DNA from: Alphaproteobacteria bacterium
Lineage (GTDB): Bacteria; Myxococcota_A; UBA796; GCA-2862545
Direction: 5' to 3'
Length of the DNA stretch: 64,000 nucleotides
NCBI GenBank assembly: GCA_020632885.1
Contig: JACKEQ010000003.1
Span: forward strand, 563,425-627,424
The translations under genes and the position numbers were made by a program. Shown here piece after piece: positions 44,714-52,772 of this stretch (positions are counted from its first letter, which is position 1; every line of letters begins with the position of its first letter). The notes below the pieces were generated by a model. That model saw nothing but the letters and a program-made list of their open reading frames with translations. It was not told where the DNA came from and did not search any database.

Positions 44714-44748
44714 AGGGTCACAGTGCCCGAAACGAACCGGGGTGTCAA
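44714..44748 (-). promoter_or_regulatory. Upstream motif CCCCGGTT-N9-CACTGTGA with TTGACA
   Basis: On the minus strand TTGACA is followed by CCCCGGTT, nine bases, and CACTGTGA, ending about 30 bp before the ATG of the MYXO-CTERM gene. The same CCCCGGTT ... CACTGTGA pair occurs upstream of the TolB-like gene (48957-48986). It may be a shared promoter or activator site. Confidence 0.4.
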
Positions 44749-45557
44749 CGCGCCTGGACTGTCGCCCAGGCCCGTCTCGCGACCTCCAGACGGCGGGCGC
44801 GGGCTCCGGCCGCCACGTCCAGGATCCTGGAGTCTGCAGCCCAACTCACAGCGAGTGGTGCGGAAGCGGGCCCCTCGGCCACGATCCCCTGGCGGACGCC
44901 CGCGAGCGCGAGCACCACGCCGGGGTCGTCCGGGTCGAGGCGGGCGAGCGCGCACAGGACGGCCACCCGGGCGAGCCAGGCCTCTCCCTCGTGCGAGCGC
45001 GCCGCGCAGACCGCGAGCAGCACGGTGAGGTCCTCCACTCCACGGAAGGGCCGGACGTACCTCGCCCAGGCGTCCTCGTGCTCCGACTCCGCGGCGACGT
45101 CGGTCAACGTGAGCCGACCGTGCGGCACGTCCGCCAGGAACCTCGATGGAATCGGAGTGTAATCGCAACCGGGATCGGCGGCGGCCACCGTGGCGACCCG
45201 GAGGTCCACCCGCTCGCCCACCGCGCCGGCGCGCACGACGACATGGTAGCGGTCGACGTCCGCGAGCACGAACAGCTTCTCGCCGCTGACGCGTCCCTGT
45301 GCCACGGTCGCAGCGAGGGCGCGCGGGTGCTGGCCCCCGGCTTCCGTCACGAGGAGCGCCGCTGGAGGCCCGTCGCCGAACAGGAGCGCGATGGCTCCCT
45401 GGTAGCCCGCGTAGAACAGCTCCCCGACGGTCTGGGCGCCATGGGCGGCCGCCACCACGGCCTCGACGGGATCGGCGTGCAGCGCCCTGGCCTCCTCCCA
45501 GCGGGTCCGCGGGCCGCGCGTGGACGAAGGGACCTGTGCGAGCTGCTCGAGGAACAT
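44745..45557 (-). CDS. Hypothetical protein with acyl-CoA dehydrogenase-like segments
   Basis: 270 residues, no signal peptide. GELFYAGYQGAIALLFG, VSGEKLFVLADVDRYHVV and DVPHGRLTLTDV recall the order of short motifs in the middle of acyl-CoA dehydrogenases, but the protein is too short and lacks the catalytic glutamate context, so it may be a degenerate relative (weak inference). ATG 45557 has no clear ribosome site; only 23 bp separate it from the divergent gene. Confidence 0.6.
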   Translation of the reverse strand: MFLEQLAQVPSSTRGPRTRWEEARALHADPVEAVVAAAHGAQTVGELFYAGYQGAIALLFGDGPPAALLVTEAGGQHPRALAATVAQGRVSGEKLFVLADVDRYHVVVRAGAVGERVDLRVATVAAADPGCDYTPIPSRFLADVPHGRLTLTDVAAESEHEDAWARYVRPFRGVEDLTVLLAVCAARSHEGEAWLARVAVLCALARLDPDDPGVVLALAGVRQGIVAEGPASAPLAVSWAADSRILDVAAGARARRLEVARRAWATVQAR

Positions 45558-45568
45558 GGGGCCGGGTG

Positions 45569-45574
45569 TATCCT
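45569..45574 (+). promoter_or_regulatory. Candidate -10 of leaderless promoter (TATCCT)
   Basis: TATCCT followed by GCCGCC and then ATG at 45581. Since only 23 bp separate two divergent genes, a start of transcription at the ATG would resolve the lack of space for an untranslated leader. Confidence 0.38.
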
Positions 45575-45580
45575 GCCGCC

Positions 45581-46447
45581 ATGGAGACCGGACGACGCAT
45601 CGAGGAGGCCCTGACCGCCGCGCGGCGGGCTCGACGGCTCGGCGGGGACGAGCTCGGGGCCCTCGAGGTGGCCTGGGACGTCGCCGTGGCGCTCGGCCCG
45701 GACGCTCCCCTCGCCCACCGGGTCGCGTGGAAGCGTGCGAAGGCGTTCGCGCGCGCGGGCCTCGATCCCCTGCCGTGCCTCGAGCCGCTCGCGGAGACGG
45801 GCCTGTTCGCCCACTACCCCCGCGCCGTCGCGGGGGCGGAGTCCATCGCCCGCGCCCATCAGGACACCCGTGGGTACGGCCATCCGCCGATCCGCCGGCT
45901 GTGGCTCGCCCTCGCCGACCATCAGCGCGAGCTCGGGCACACGGCCGGGTGGGCCCACGCGCTGCTGCAGCTCGCGTGGGACGCGGCGTGCACCGGCGAC
46001 CTCGCGGAGCTCGATCGTCTCGTGGCCGAGGTGGAGCGGGCGGACGCCGCCGAGGTCTCGGTGGATGCGCACCACACGGCCCTCCGCGCGGCGAGCTGGA
46101 CCGGCGACGCCGACCGGGCGGGCGAAGCCACCGAGGCCCTCCTCCACGCCTTCGAGGACCGGGGGGCCGCACCCACCCCCGTGGTGCAGGAAGCCCTGCT
46201 CGAGGCTGCCGTGCTCTTCGGGGGCGCCCATCCGCCGGCATGGCGCGCCGAGACCCCCTACCGGTCGGCCTTCCAGCGCGGTCTCCGCGAGGGCGGAGGC
46301 GCGCTGGCGGAGGCGATGGAGCTCGGTCGCGCGGAGGGCCCCGAGTGGGCGCTCGCCCCCTGGTCCGTCTCGAGGGCGATCGGGGTCGGGCTGCCCGGCG
46401 GTGAAGCGCTCATCGAGAGCTCGGGCTGCTGGGCCTTCAGGCGGTGA
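45581..46447 (+). CDS. Helical-repeat hypothetical protein
   Basis: 288 residues, entirely helical in appearance, with TPR/HEAT-like stretches (RIEEALTAARRARRLGG, LAHRVAWKRAKAFARAG, AEVERADAAEVSVDAHHTAL). No signal peptide or membrane segment. The start at 45581 has no ribosome-binding site. It overlaps the convergent membrane protein gene by 11 bp. A cytosolic adaptor role would fit but is not shown. Confidence 0.6.
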   Translation: METGRRIEEALTAARRARRLGGDELGALEVAWDVAVALGPDAPLAHRVAWKRAKAFARAGLDPLPCLEPLAETGLFAHYPRAVAGAESIARAHQDTRGYGHPPIRRLWLALADHQRELGHTAGWAHALLQLAWDAACTGDLAELDRLVAEVERADAAEVSVDAHHTALRAASWTGDADRAGEATEALLHAFEDRGAAPTPVVQEALLEAAVLFGGAHPPAWRAETPYRSAFQRGLREGGGALAEAMELGRAEGPEWALAPWSVSRAIGVGLPGGEALIESSGCWAFRR

Positions 46448-47153
46448 GGGCCGCGGTGCCGTGCACGGAGCGCCGGTAGGCGTACACGCCCCAGCCCATG
46501 GTCACCGACGGAGCGAGGAGCGGGCCGACGATCGGGATGTACTGGAGGATGAACAGCATCGCGAACAGCAGACCGGCGAACGCCAGGTGCCACGGGATGT
46601 CCTCCTTCACGTGGCCGATCGACCAGAGGATGGCGGTCACGGGCCCCTCGCCCTCGAGCACCACGCGGAACCACGCGAAGGTCGTGAAGAAGATGAACAC
46701 GAGGGCCGGCAGGTAGCAGAACGGCATGAGCACGACGACGGCCAGCATGTTCAGCAGGACGTAGCCGTAGACCTTCGGCAGATCCTGCGTGGCGGTGGCG
46801 AAGGGCGAGCTGATCGTGAGCTCCGGCCCCCCTTCGAGGTGGTCGACGAGCGCGCGCGTGAGCGACGCCTGCATGGGCGTGAGCACGCCGAGGTTCGCGA
46901 CGATCATGATGCTGATCCCCAGGAACGCGCCCCCGAGCATGCCCAGGGACATCAGGTCCTCGTCCCCCGCGGAGATGCCGACCACCATCCCGCCGATCAT
47001 GGCCGCGTACATGAAGACGACGGACGCGATCGTGAGCCCGAGCTGGATCCCGCCCAGGGCCACGCCCCCGACGAACCAGGTGCCGAACCGCGCCTGGAAG
47101 TCACGACCGAGCTCCTGGAGCAGGTCGAGCACCTCCGGTTTCTCCGATGCCAT
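46437..47153 (-). CDS. Multi-pass membrane protein (DUF975/DUF4013-like)
   Basis: 238 residues with about five or six hydrophobic helices (GGVALGGIQLGLTIASVVFM, LGGAFLGISIMIVANLGVL, LLNMLAVVVLMPFCYLPALV, LAFAGLLFAMLFILQYIPIV). The ends LQYIPIVGPLLAP and a preceding polar loop resemble the small bacterial families of glycerophosphoryl-type membrane proteins without known activity. GAGGAGGGTGCG lies directly before the ATG at 47153. Confidence 0.75.
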   Translation of the reverse strand: MASEKPEVLDLLQELGRDFQARFGTWFVGGVALGGIQLGLTIASVVFMYAAMIGGMVVGISAGDEDLMSLGMLGGAFLGISIMIVANLGVLTPMQASLTRALVDHLEGGPELTISSPFATATQDLPKVYGYVLLNMLAVVVLMPFCYLPALVFIFFTTFAWFRVVLEGEGPVTAILWSIGHVKEDIPWHLAFAGLLFAMLFILQYIPIVGPLLAPSVTMGWGVYAYRRSVHGTAALTA

Positions 47154-47220
47154 CGCACCCTCCTCGTCGCGCTCGCGAATGGCGCGCTCCCGAGGTAGTC
47201 TGGCGACGAGAGGAGGTCGA

Positions 47221-47799
47221 ATGCGGTGGTTCTGGTTCCTGGTCGCGGTGGTCACGATGGCGTGCAAGAACGTGCCCGCCCCCGATCCCCTCAACCCCGA
47301 CGTCCCGGCCGAGGTCCCGGACTGGATCGCCGGTGAGGTCGCGGGTCAAGAGGAAGCCTGTGCCACCGCCCCCTACTGGGACGAGGCCAACATCGCGACG
47401 AACTTCTTCGCCGGGAACTACGCGTTCGACGGCGAAGGCGTGCTCGGGCAGGAGTTCTGGCTGCTCTACCCCAACGCGAACCTCACGGCGAACACGGGCT
47501 TCCAGCCCTGCCAGGTCGTGTGGGACGTCGTGGGCGTGATCGGCGACCCCGTGCAGGCGGGCAGCTACAGTCTGTCGATCTCCGCGACGGTCGACGAAGA
47601 CCAGACCGACTGTGTCGAGGATGTCAACAGCAACCCCGTCTACGCTGGCGATGAGCAGTTCAGCGTGACCTACGACGTGTTCGACGCCAACGGGAGCGTC
47701 ACCGTCGTGTTCGGGAACAGTGGCAACCCAGTCGGGATTGGCGAGTCGACCAATCGCGGCATCTCCTGGCTGTCCGACTACGACTGCAAGTACTTCTAG
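47221..47799 (+). CDS. Lipoprotein of unknown function
   Basis: 192 residues: signal with lipobox VTMAC, a Pro-rich linker and a beta-rich domain with four further cysteines (EEACATA, FQPCQV, QTDCVED, YDCKYF), probably two disulfides. GAGAGGAGG precedes the ATG and TAGTCT is a possible -10. No family recognised. Confidence 0.75.
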   Translation: MRWFWFLVAVVTMACKNVPAPDPLNPDVPAEVPDWIAGEVAGQEEACATAPYWDEANIATNFFAGNYAFDGEGVLGQEFWLLYPNANLTANTGFQPCQVVWDVVGVIGDPVQAGSYSLSISATVDEDQTDCVEDVNSNPVYAGDEQFSVTYDVFDANGSVTVVFGNSGNPVGIGESTNRGISWLSDYDCKYF

Positions 47800-47819
47800 G
47801 CTGCCGATCGTCGACGCAA

Positions 47820-47851
47820 GAGGCGGTGGGCTCGGGGAGCCGCACCGCCTC
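47820..47851. terminator. Bidirectional hairpin terminator candidate
   Basis: GAGGCGGTG (47820-47828) pairs with CACCGCCTC (47843-47851), extended inward by GGCTC/GAGCC around a three-base loop, giving a 14-bp stem with one bulge. It lies between two convergent genes. No T-run follows, as is usual in very GC-rich genomes. Confidence 0.6.
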
Positions 47852-47883
47852 GTTCGCTCAGGCAGGCCCCGGAGGGCTCGGCG

Positions 47884-48951
47884 CTACTGGAGCTTGTCCG
47901 TGATGTCGACCACGTAGAGCTTGCGGTAGTCCGCAGCACCCGTGGGGAGCGCGGTGTACGCGAGCAGGACCTTGCCGTCCTGGACCCCGATGCTCGGCTC
48001 GCCGCACGCGCTGTAGGACGTGGGGATGGTGACGGTCTTGGAGCCGTCGACCTTCATGAGCACGACGCTGTTGGCCTTGGCGGGGTCCTCGAACGTGACC
48101 GCGACCCACTGGCCGTCCGGGGTGAGCGCAGGACGGGCGCGGTGCGGGAGACGCACCGACTTCGCCATCACCTTCTTGGTGCCGCCGGGTCCGGTGACCG
48201 ACGCGAGGTCCCACTGGGAGTTGTCGCGCGAGTTGTCGAAGAACAGGATCCGCCCGCCTGCGGCGTACGTGGGGCGCGTCTGGTCCTGGCTGCCGCCGAC
48301 CACGGGCGACTCCTGGCCGGTGGCCACGTCGACCTCGAAGACGTCCTCGGAGTTGTTGTGCTTCCGCGTGAACAGGATCTTCGAGGCGTTCTCGTTGAAT
48401 TGCGGGAACATCTCGGCGCTGCTGCTGCTCATCACCGTGGTGATGCTCGACGAGTTGTTGTCGCGGATCCGGATGTCGCCCGCGCCGGTCTCGTCGGCCA
48501 CGAATGCCATCAGGTTGCCCTTGGCGTCGAACGCCGGGAACGTGAGGTCGCCCTTCACCGCCGTGGCCGGGATCAGCTCGTACGCCGCCGCGCCGGTGGG
48601 CTGGTAGAAGTAGAGCCGGTACTGGCCGCCCGCGTTGGAGCCCTCGAACACGATGTTGTTCGTGGGGTGCCACACGGGGTTCACGACGACCTGGCTGCTG
48701 CCGAAGGGGCCGGTGGCTCCGGGCAGCGAGACCTTCCGGGCGTCCTCGGCGATCGCACCGTTCAGCACGGAGACGTGCAGATCGGTCTTGTCGTCGTAGT
48801 TGTTCACCTCGAACGCGAGGTAGCGCCCGTTCGGCGACCACGCGGGGTTGTACGCGTGACCCTGCCCCGTGAACCGAACCTCTCCCGCGGACGCCGACGT
48901 CGCGAGAGCGCCACAGAGGACCGCGGCCGACAGGAGCTGTCGAATCGTCAT
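47884..48951 (-). CDS. TolB-like periplasmic beta-propeller protein
   Basis: 355 residues. Signal peptide (LLSAAVLCGALATSASA) and then at least six PD40/WD40-like blades: YNPAWSPNGRYLAFE, VNPVWHPTNNIVFEGS, TFPAFDAKGNLMAFVAD, MFPQFNENASKILFTR, RPTYAAGGRILFFD, RPALTPDGQWVAVTF. TolB itself has a six-bladed propeller plus an N-terminal domain; here only the propeller is present. In the Tol-Pal system TolB receives the TolA signal, and a TolA-like protein is encoded upstream in the same run. It follows the barrel gene by 62 bp, with the CCCCGGTT ... CACTGTGA motif between, so it may have its own promoter. Confidence 0.85.
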   Translation of the reverse strand: MTIRQLLSAAVLCGALATSASAGEVRFTGQGHAYNPAWSPNGRYLAFEVNNYDDKTDLHVSVLNGAIAEDARKVSLPGATGPFGSSQVVVNPVWHPTNNIVFEGSNAGGQYRLYFYQPTGAAAYELIPATAVKGDLTFPAFDAKGNLMAFVADETGAGDIRIRDNNSSSITTVMSSSSAEMFPQFNENASKILFTRKHNNSEDVFEVDVATGQESPVVGGSQDQTRPTYAAGGRILFFDNSRDNSQWDLASVTGPGGTKKVMAKSVRLPHRARPALTPDGQWVAVTFEDPAKANSVVLMKVDGSKTVTIPTSYSACGEPSIGVQDGKVLLAYTALPTGAADYRKLYVVDITDKLQ

Positions 48952-48956
48952 GTGTG

Positions 48957-48986
48957 TGTCTCCATCACAGTGTCCAGAGAAACCGG
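48957..48986 (-). promoter_or_regulatory. Upstream motif CCCCGGTT-N8-CACTGTGA
   Basis: Second occurrence of the motif seen before the MYXO-CTERM gene, here in the 62-bp gap before the TolB-like gene. TTGACA is not conserved; CCCCGGTT and CACTGTGA are, with a spacing one base shorter. Confidence 0.38.
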
Positions 48987-49013
48987 GGCGTCCCGGTTCC
49001 ATTCCATCTCCGA

Positions 49014-50366
49014 TCAGTCCTCGAACCGCTCGAGCTTCGGCACCACACCGAGCCGCAGCCCGATCCCACTGTAGGCCCGCCGACCGTCGTGCATCCAGTG
49101 CGCGTCGGCCTCGATCAGACCCTCGAACGGACCCAGATCCAGGAGCGCGGCCCCGAACGAGCCAGCGAGGCCACCACCGCCCGCGATCCCGCTGACGGTG
49201 TAGTCCTTGCGCGCCAGACAGGAGGGATCCTCCGTCTGGGACGTGGAGTCGCAGAGCAGGGCCTTCTGGCCTTCGTCGGTCCAGCTGGCGAACGACTTCG
49301 AGGATCCGAAGACGAGGCCATAGGTGGGACCGGCGGTGATCCGGAAGATCCCGGGCCGGACCACGCCCGCTGCCTGGACCGTGATCTGGTTGAACTTCCG
49401 CGTCGGGGTGCGGCGGTAGTTCACGAGGGCGAGCACGCCCATCTCCGGCTGGCTGAACGTGAGCCCGATCTCGTAGCCGGCCGTGATGTCGATCGTGGGC
49501 GTGGAGAGCGGGATCGTGCCGGGCTGCCGGGAGGTCCAGAGGCAGTAGTCGTCCGGAGTGGACGGGTCGCCATCGGGATCCCGGTAGCGCGAGCTGTCGT
49601 CGAGCAGGCCCAGCTCACCGCACGCGTTGTTGCCGTTGAAGTCGATCGCGGGGCTCTGGTCGTAGGAGGTGTTGTCCTCCTTGTAGTACTGGTCCGGCTC
49701 ACGGCTCCCGAAGAGCCCGCCACCCACGGCGAACACGGGACCGGACCAGTTCACCAGACCGCGATTGGTGATCCCGACAGGCTCGGGGCGCTCCCCGCTG
49801 TCCTTGGGGGGCTTCACCTTCCCGATGAGGATCTGCTGGAACTCCTGGCCCGCCTCGACCGTGAACTCGATGTCCGCCACCTTGTAGTCGCCGACCGGGA
49901 GCATGCCCTTGAAGGAGCCCCGCCCCTGCATGACCTCCTGGGCGTACTTGATGCTCTTCACCTGATCCGGCGGGAACGGCATCGCCTCGCGCACCAGGGC
50001 GGCAACGCGGCGCGCGGAACCGACGATGTCGACGCGGCCGTAGTTGTTCAGGATGCCCTGGATGTTGGCCTGGACGTCCTCGTTCTGCTCCTTGCCCTGG
50101 GCAGCCGTGAGACGCTCGTACATCTCGAACGTCTTCCCGAGCTCCTGGGCCGCCTGGGCGGCGGCGATGTAGGTGCCCACCTCGAGGTCGACGCAGCGGG
50201 CCTTCTCGAGCTCGTTGTACTTCCGCTCGACGCCCGGCCACGCGTTCTTCGTGGTGAGGCTCTTGATCTCGTCCGTGAGGCGCAGACGCTCGGCGGGATC
50301 GCACGCGAGGGCCTCGGACCCGAAGAGGGCCAGGAGGGTGACTGCGATGGGAAGCGCTCTGGACAT
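49014..50366 (-). CDS. Probable outer-membrane barrel protein with helical N-terminal domain
   Basis: 450 residues. A signal peptide (LPIAVTLLALFGSEALA) is followed by a helical domain (~20-135; LRLTDEIKSLTTKNAWPGV, AAAQAAQELGKTFEM), a beta segment (GSFKGMLPVGDYKVADIEF) and, from about 200 on, alternating amphipathic strands (VFAVGGGLFG, IDITAGYEIGLTFS, IFRITAGPTYGLVFGS, YSGIGLRLGVVPKLERF) as in beta-barrels. The terminal residues (Phe-Glu-Asp) are not the classic barrel-end Phe. GAGGAGATCCC precedes the ATG; the ABC ATPase gene upstream ends 14 bp away. Confidence 0.75.
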   Translation of the reverse strand: MSRALPIAVTLLALFGSEALACDPAERLRLTDEIKSLTTKNAWPGVERKYNELEKARCVDLEVGTYIAAAQAAQELGKTFEMYERLTAAQGKEQNEDVQANIQGILNNYGRVDIVGSARRVAALVREAMPFPPDQVKSIKYAQEVMQGRGSFKGMLPVGDYKVADIEFTVEAGQEFQQILIGKVKPPKDSGERPEPVGITNRGLVNWSGPVFAVGGGLFGSREPDQYYKEDNTSYDQSPAIDFNGNNACGELGLLDDSSRYRDPDGDPSTPDDYCLWTSRQPGTIPLSTPTIDITAGYEIGLTFSQPEMGVLALVNYRRTPTRKFNQITVQAAGVVRPGIFRITAGPTYGLVFGSSKSFASWTDEGQKALLCDSTSQTEDPSCLARKDYTVSGIAGGGGLAGSFGAALLDLGPFEGLIEADAHWMHDGRRAYSGIGLRLGVVPKLERFED

Positions 50367-50380
50367 GGGATCTCCTCGGC

Positions 50381-51181
50381 TCAGCGGGCCGTGGACTGGT
50401 TGAGGTCGTGCTCGCCCCAGGGGTCGAACAACATCCTCGCATACGGGTGGGTGGGCTCGCCCTCCGGCAATTGTAGCTCCTCGATGACCCGACCCTCCAG
50501 CATGACCATCGCGCGGTTGCACCAGGCGCGGGCCTGCGGCATGTCGTGGGTGACCAGGATGCAGCCGGCGCCCTCCGGGAGGTTCTGGATCAGGTCCTCC
50601 AGCACGCTCTCCTGGCGGTCGGGGTCGAGCCCGCTGGTGGGTTCGTCGGCGACGACGAGGGACGGCTGGAGCGCGAAGACGCGCGCGAGGGTGACGCGCC
50701 GCTGCTCGCCGCCGCTCATCTCGCGGGGCAACGCGTGGAGACGCTGGCCGAGACCGAGACCGTCGAGCATGGCGCGCGCGCGGTCGGTGGCCTGGGCGCG
50801 GGGCACGCCACCGAGCACCGTGAGCGACTCGATCACGTGCTCGAGGGCCGTCTGCTGGGGGTCGAGCGCCGACAGGGCGTCCTGGGGGACGTACTGGTAG
50901 GCGCGCCGGAGGGGGCGCCTGTGGCGCTCGTCGAGGGACGACCAGGGCCGACCCTCGAGGAGGATCTCGCCCGACGTGATCGACTCGAGACCCAGGATGC
51001 ACCGGGAGAGCGTGGTCTTCCCACTGCCGCTCTGCCCCACCAGGGCGACCACCTCGCCGGGCGCGACCTCGAGGTCCACGTCGACCACGGCGTGCACCTC
51101 GCGGGACGGGCTCCACGGGAAGGTGCCCTGCTGCGTGAAGGTCTTGCACACCTTGCGCACGGACACGACCGGCGTGGTCAT
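50381..51181 (-). CDS. Oligopeptide-type ABC transporter ATPase (DppF/OppF-like)
   Basis: 266 residues. Walker A GQSGSGKTT, Q-loop YVPQDALSALDP, signature MSGGEQRRV, Walker B VVADEPTSGLD and the H-loop VTHDMPQARAW. The short C-terminal extension (PEGEPTHPYARMLFDPW) is typical of OppF/DppF ATPases. The C-terminal Cys cluster seen in iron-sulfur-bearing OppD proteins is absent. Its start overlaps the stop of the second ATPase gene by 4 bp (ATGA). Powers the importer encoded just upstream. Confidence 0.95.
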   Translation of the reverse strand: MTTPVVSVRKVCKTFTQQGTFPWSPSREVHAVVDVDLEVAPGEVVALVGQSGSGKTTLSRCILGLESITSGEILLEGRPWSSLDERHRRPLRRAYQYVPQDALSALDPQQTALEHVIESLTVLGGVPRAQATDRARAMLDGLGLGQRLHALPREMSGGEQRRVTLARVFALQPSLVVADEPTSGLDPDRQESVLEDLIQNLPEGAGCILVTHDMPQARAWCNRAMVMLEGRVIEELQLPEGEPTHPYARMLFDPWGEHDLNQSTAR

Positions 51182-51945
51182 GGGGCCTCCTTGCGGTCGG
51201 GCAGCTGCGGGTCCGGGGCGTCGGCCCCGATGCGCACCACGGTGTCGGCGCAGCGGCGCACGGTGTCCATGTTGTGGCTGATGAGCATGAGGCCGACACC
51301 GTGGTCCTTGGCGACCTGGAGCATCAGCTCGTTCACCACGCGGCGGAGCACGGGATCGAGACCGGTCTCGGGCTCGTCCGCGATCATGATGCGCGGCTGG
51401 GGGGCGATGGCGATCGCGAGGGCCGCACGCTGGGCCATGCCGCCCGAGAGCTCACCCGGGAGCGCGCCGGAGGCGCGGGGTGGCAGACCGACCTCCTCGA
51501 GCACGTCGCGGATGATGGTGGCCATGTGGCTCGCGGACTTCGGAGGGTTCTCGCGCCGGGCGACGGCGATCGCGAGCTGGGCGCCGATCGTGCGGCCCGG
51601 GTTGAGCGCCGACGAGGCAGACTGCGGGGAGTACGTGATGTAGCCGCCGCGGTACTTCTTGGTGCGACGCAGGAGGGCCTTCTGGGCGCGCATGCCCCCT
51701 CCCCTCACCCCTTCGAAGAGGTCGGCGGGAGACGCCGCCGGATAGCGAAGGCTGCCCCGCACGAGCCCGGGGTCGACGTCGAGCACCGCCATGCACGCGC
51801 GGGCGGACAGGGACTTCCCGGAGCCCGAGTGACCGACGACGGCGGTGACCCGTCCCGCCTGGACCTCGATGTTCACGCCCTCCACGAGGGTGCGCGAGGG
51901 CGATCGGATGCAGAGGTCTTCCATGACCAGGAGGGTCTCGCTCAT
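51178..51945 (-). CDS. Oligopeptide-type ABC transporter ATPase (DppD/OppD-like)
   Basis: 255 residues. Walker A GHSGSGKSL, Q-loop YSPQSASSALNPG, signature LSGGMAQRAAL, Walker B MIADEPETGLD and H-loop ISHNMDTV. In the Walker B region the usual DEPTTALD reads DEPETGLD. The protein is shorter than standard OppD (about 330) and lacks its C-terminal iron-sulfur region. Start overlaps the permease stop by 4 bp. It pairs with the ATPase downstream in the transporter. Confidence 0.94.
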   Translation of the reverse strand: MSETLLVMEDLCIRSPSRTLVEGVNIEVQAGRVTAVVGHSGSGKSLSARACMAVLDVDPGLVRGSLRYPAASPADLFEGVRGGGMRAQKALLRRTKKYRGGYITYSPQSASSALNPGRTIGAQLAIAVARRENPPKSASHMATIIRDVLEEVGLPPRASGALPGELSGGMAQRAALAIAIAPQPRIMIADEPETGLDPVLRRVVNELMLQVAKDHGVGLMLISHNMDTVRRCADTVVRIGADAPDPQLPDRKEAP

Positions 51946-52772
51946 CGGGCGCTCGCTGCGAGTCGGAAGAGCTGGGCGCAGCCCGCGGTGAGGGCCACGA
52001 GACCGAGGCCGAGCACCATGCTGTGGAACAGGTCCTGCCCGAGGATCCACGTGTAGCCCTGGTAGAGCAGCGTGGCCCAGGAGTAGCTGCTCTCGGGGTG
52101 GGTGAAGCTCGGCTCGCGGCTCGCGAGGGCCAGGTAGGACAGCGCGATCTCGAGGAACACCACCTGCATGCCGACCTCGGCGCCCTGGCGGACGATGACG
52201 GGGCGGAGGTTGTTCCAGAGGATGTGGTAGGCGTAGATCCGCGTGGCGGTGAAGCCGTGGGCCCGGAGTGCCTCCACGAATCGCGCGCCACCCAGGCGAC
52301 CGGCGCTGGACGCTGCCTCGTCCATCGCCGCGGGTGCCGCCAGGAGGGCCCAGCACACCGCGACCGGCAGGAGGACCCGCCAGTCGTAGGGCAGCATGAG
52401 GGCCACGACGAGGATGACGACCATCCGGGGCAGCGCGCCGACCAGCTCGCCCGCCGCCTGGAGGGCGGTGTCGAGCCAGGGGGCGTCCGCGCAGCGCACG
52501 ATGCCGGCGAGCGTGGCGAAGGCCATGGTGATCAGCGCCGCCACGAGTGCGGGGATGCCGACGATCCCCGCGCCCTGGAGCGCGTACTCGTGGATCGGGA
52601 TCCCCCGCTCGTCCGTGCCGAACGGCGGGTGCTCCAGCATGCCGCGCCCGACGTTGTCGAGGTTCGGGGACGAGACGTACTCAGGGGCCGCCTGGCCCAT
52701 GCAGAGCAGGACGAAGAAGAGCACGGCCGCAGCGGCCAGAGCGAAGCCGCGGAGTCCACGCCTCGGGCTCAT
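51942..52772 (-). CDS. Oligopeptide-type ABC transporter permease (DppC/OppC-like)
   Basis: 276 residues with five to six membrane helices (FALAAAAVLFFVLLCMG, IVGIPALVAALITMAFATLA, MVVILVVALMLP). A cytoplasmic coupling loop fits the EAA motif (EALRAHGFTATRIYAYHIL). An HPPFGTDERGIPI segment matches the HPLGTDxxGRDxL signature of DppC proteins. It overlaps the neighbouring permease and ATPase genes by 4 bp each. Confidence 0.92.
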   Translation of the reverse strand: MSPRRGLRGFALAAAAVLFFVLLCMGQAAPEYVSSPNLDNVGRGMLEHPPFGTDERGIPIHEYALQGAGIVGIPALVAALITMAFATLAGIVRCADAPWLDTALQAAGELVGALPRMVVILVVALMLPYDWRVLLPVAVCWALLAAPAAMDEAASSAGRLGGARFVEALRAHGFTATRIYAYHILWNNLRPVIVRQGAEVGMQVVFLEIALSYLALASREPSFTHPESSYSWATLLYQGYTWILGQDLFHSMVLGLGLVALTAGCAQLFRLAASAR

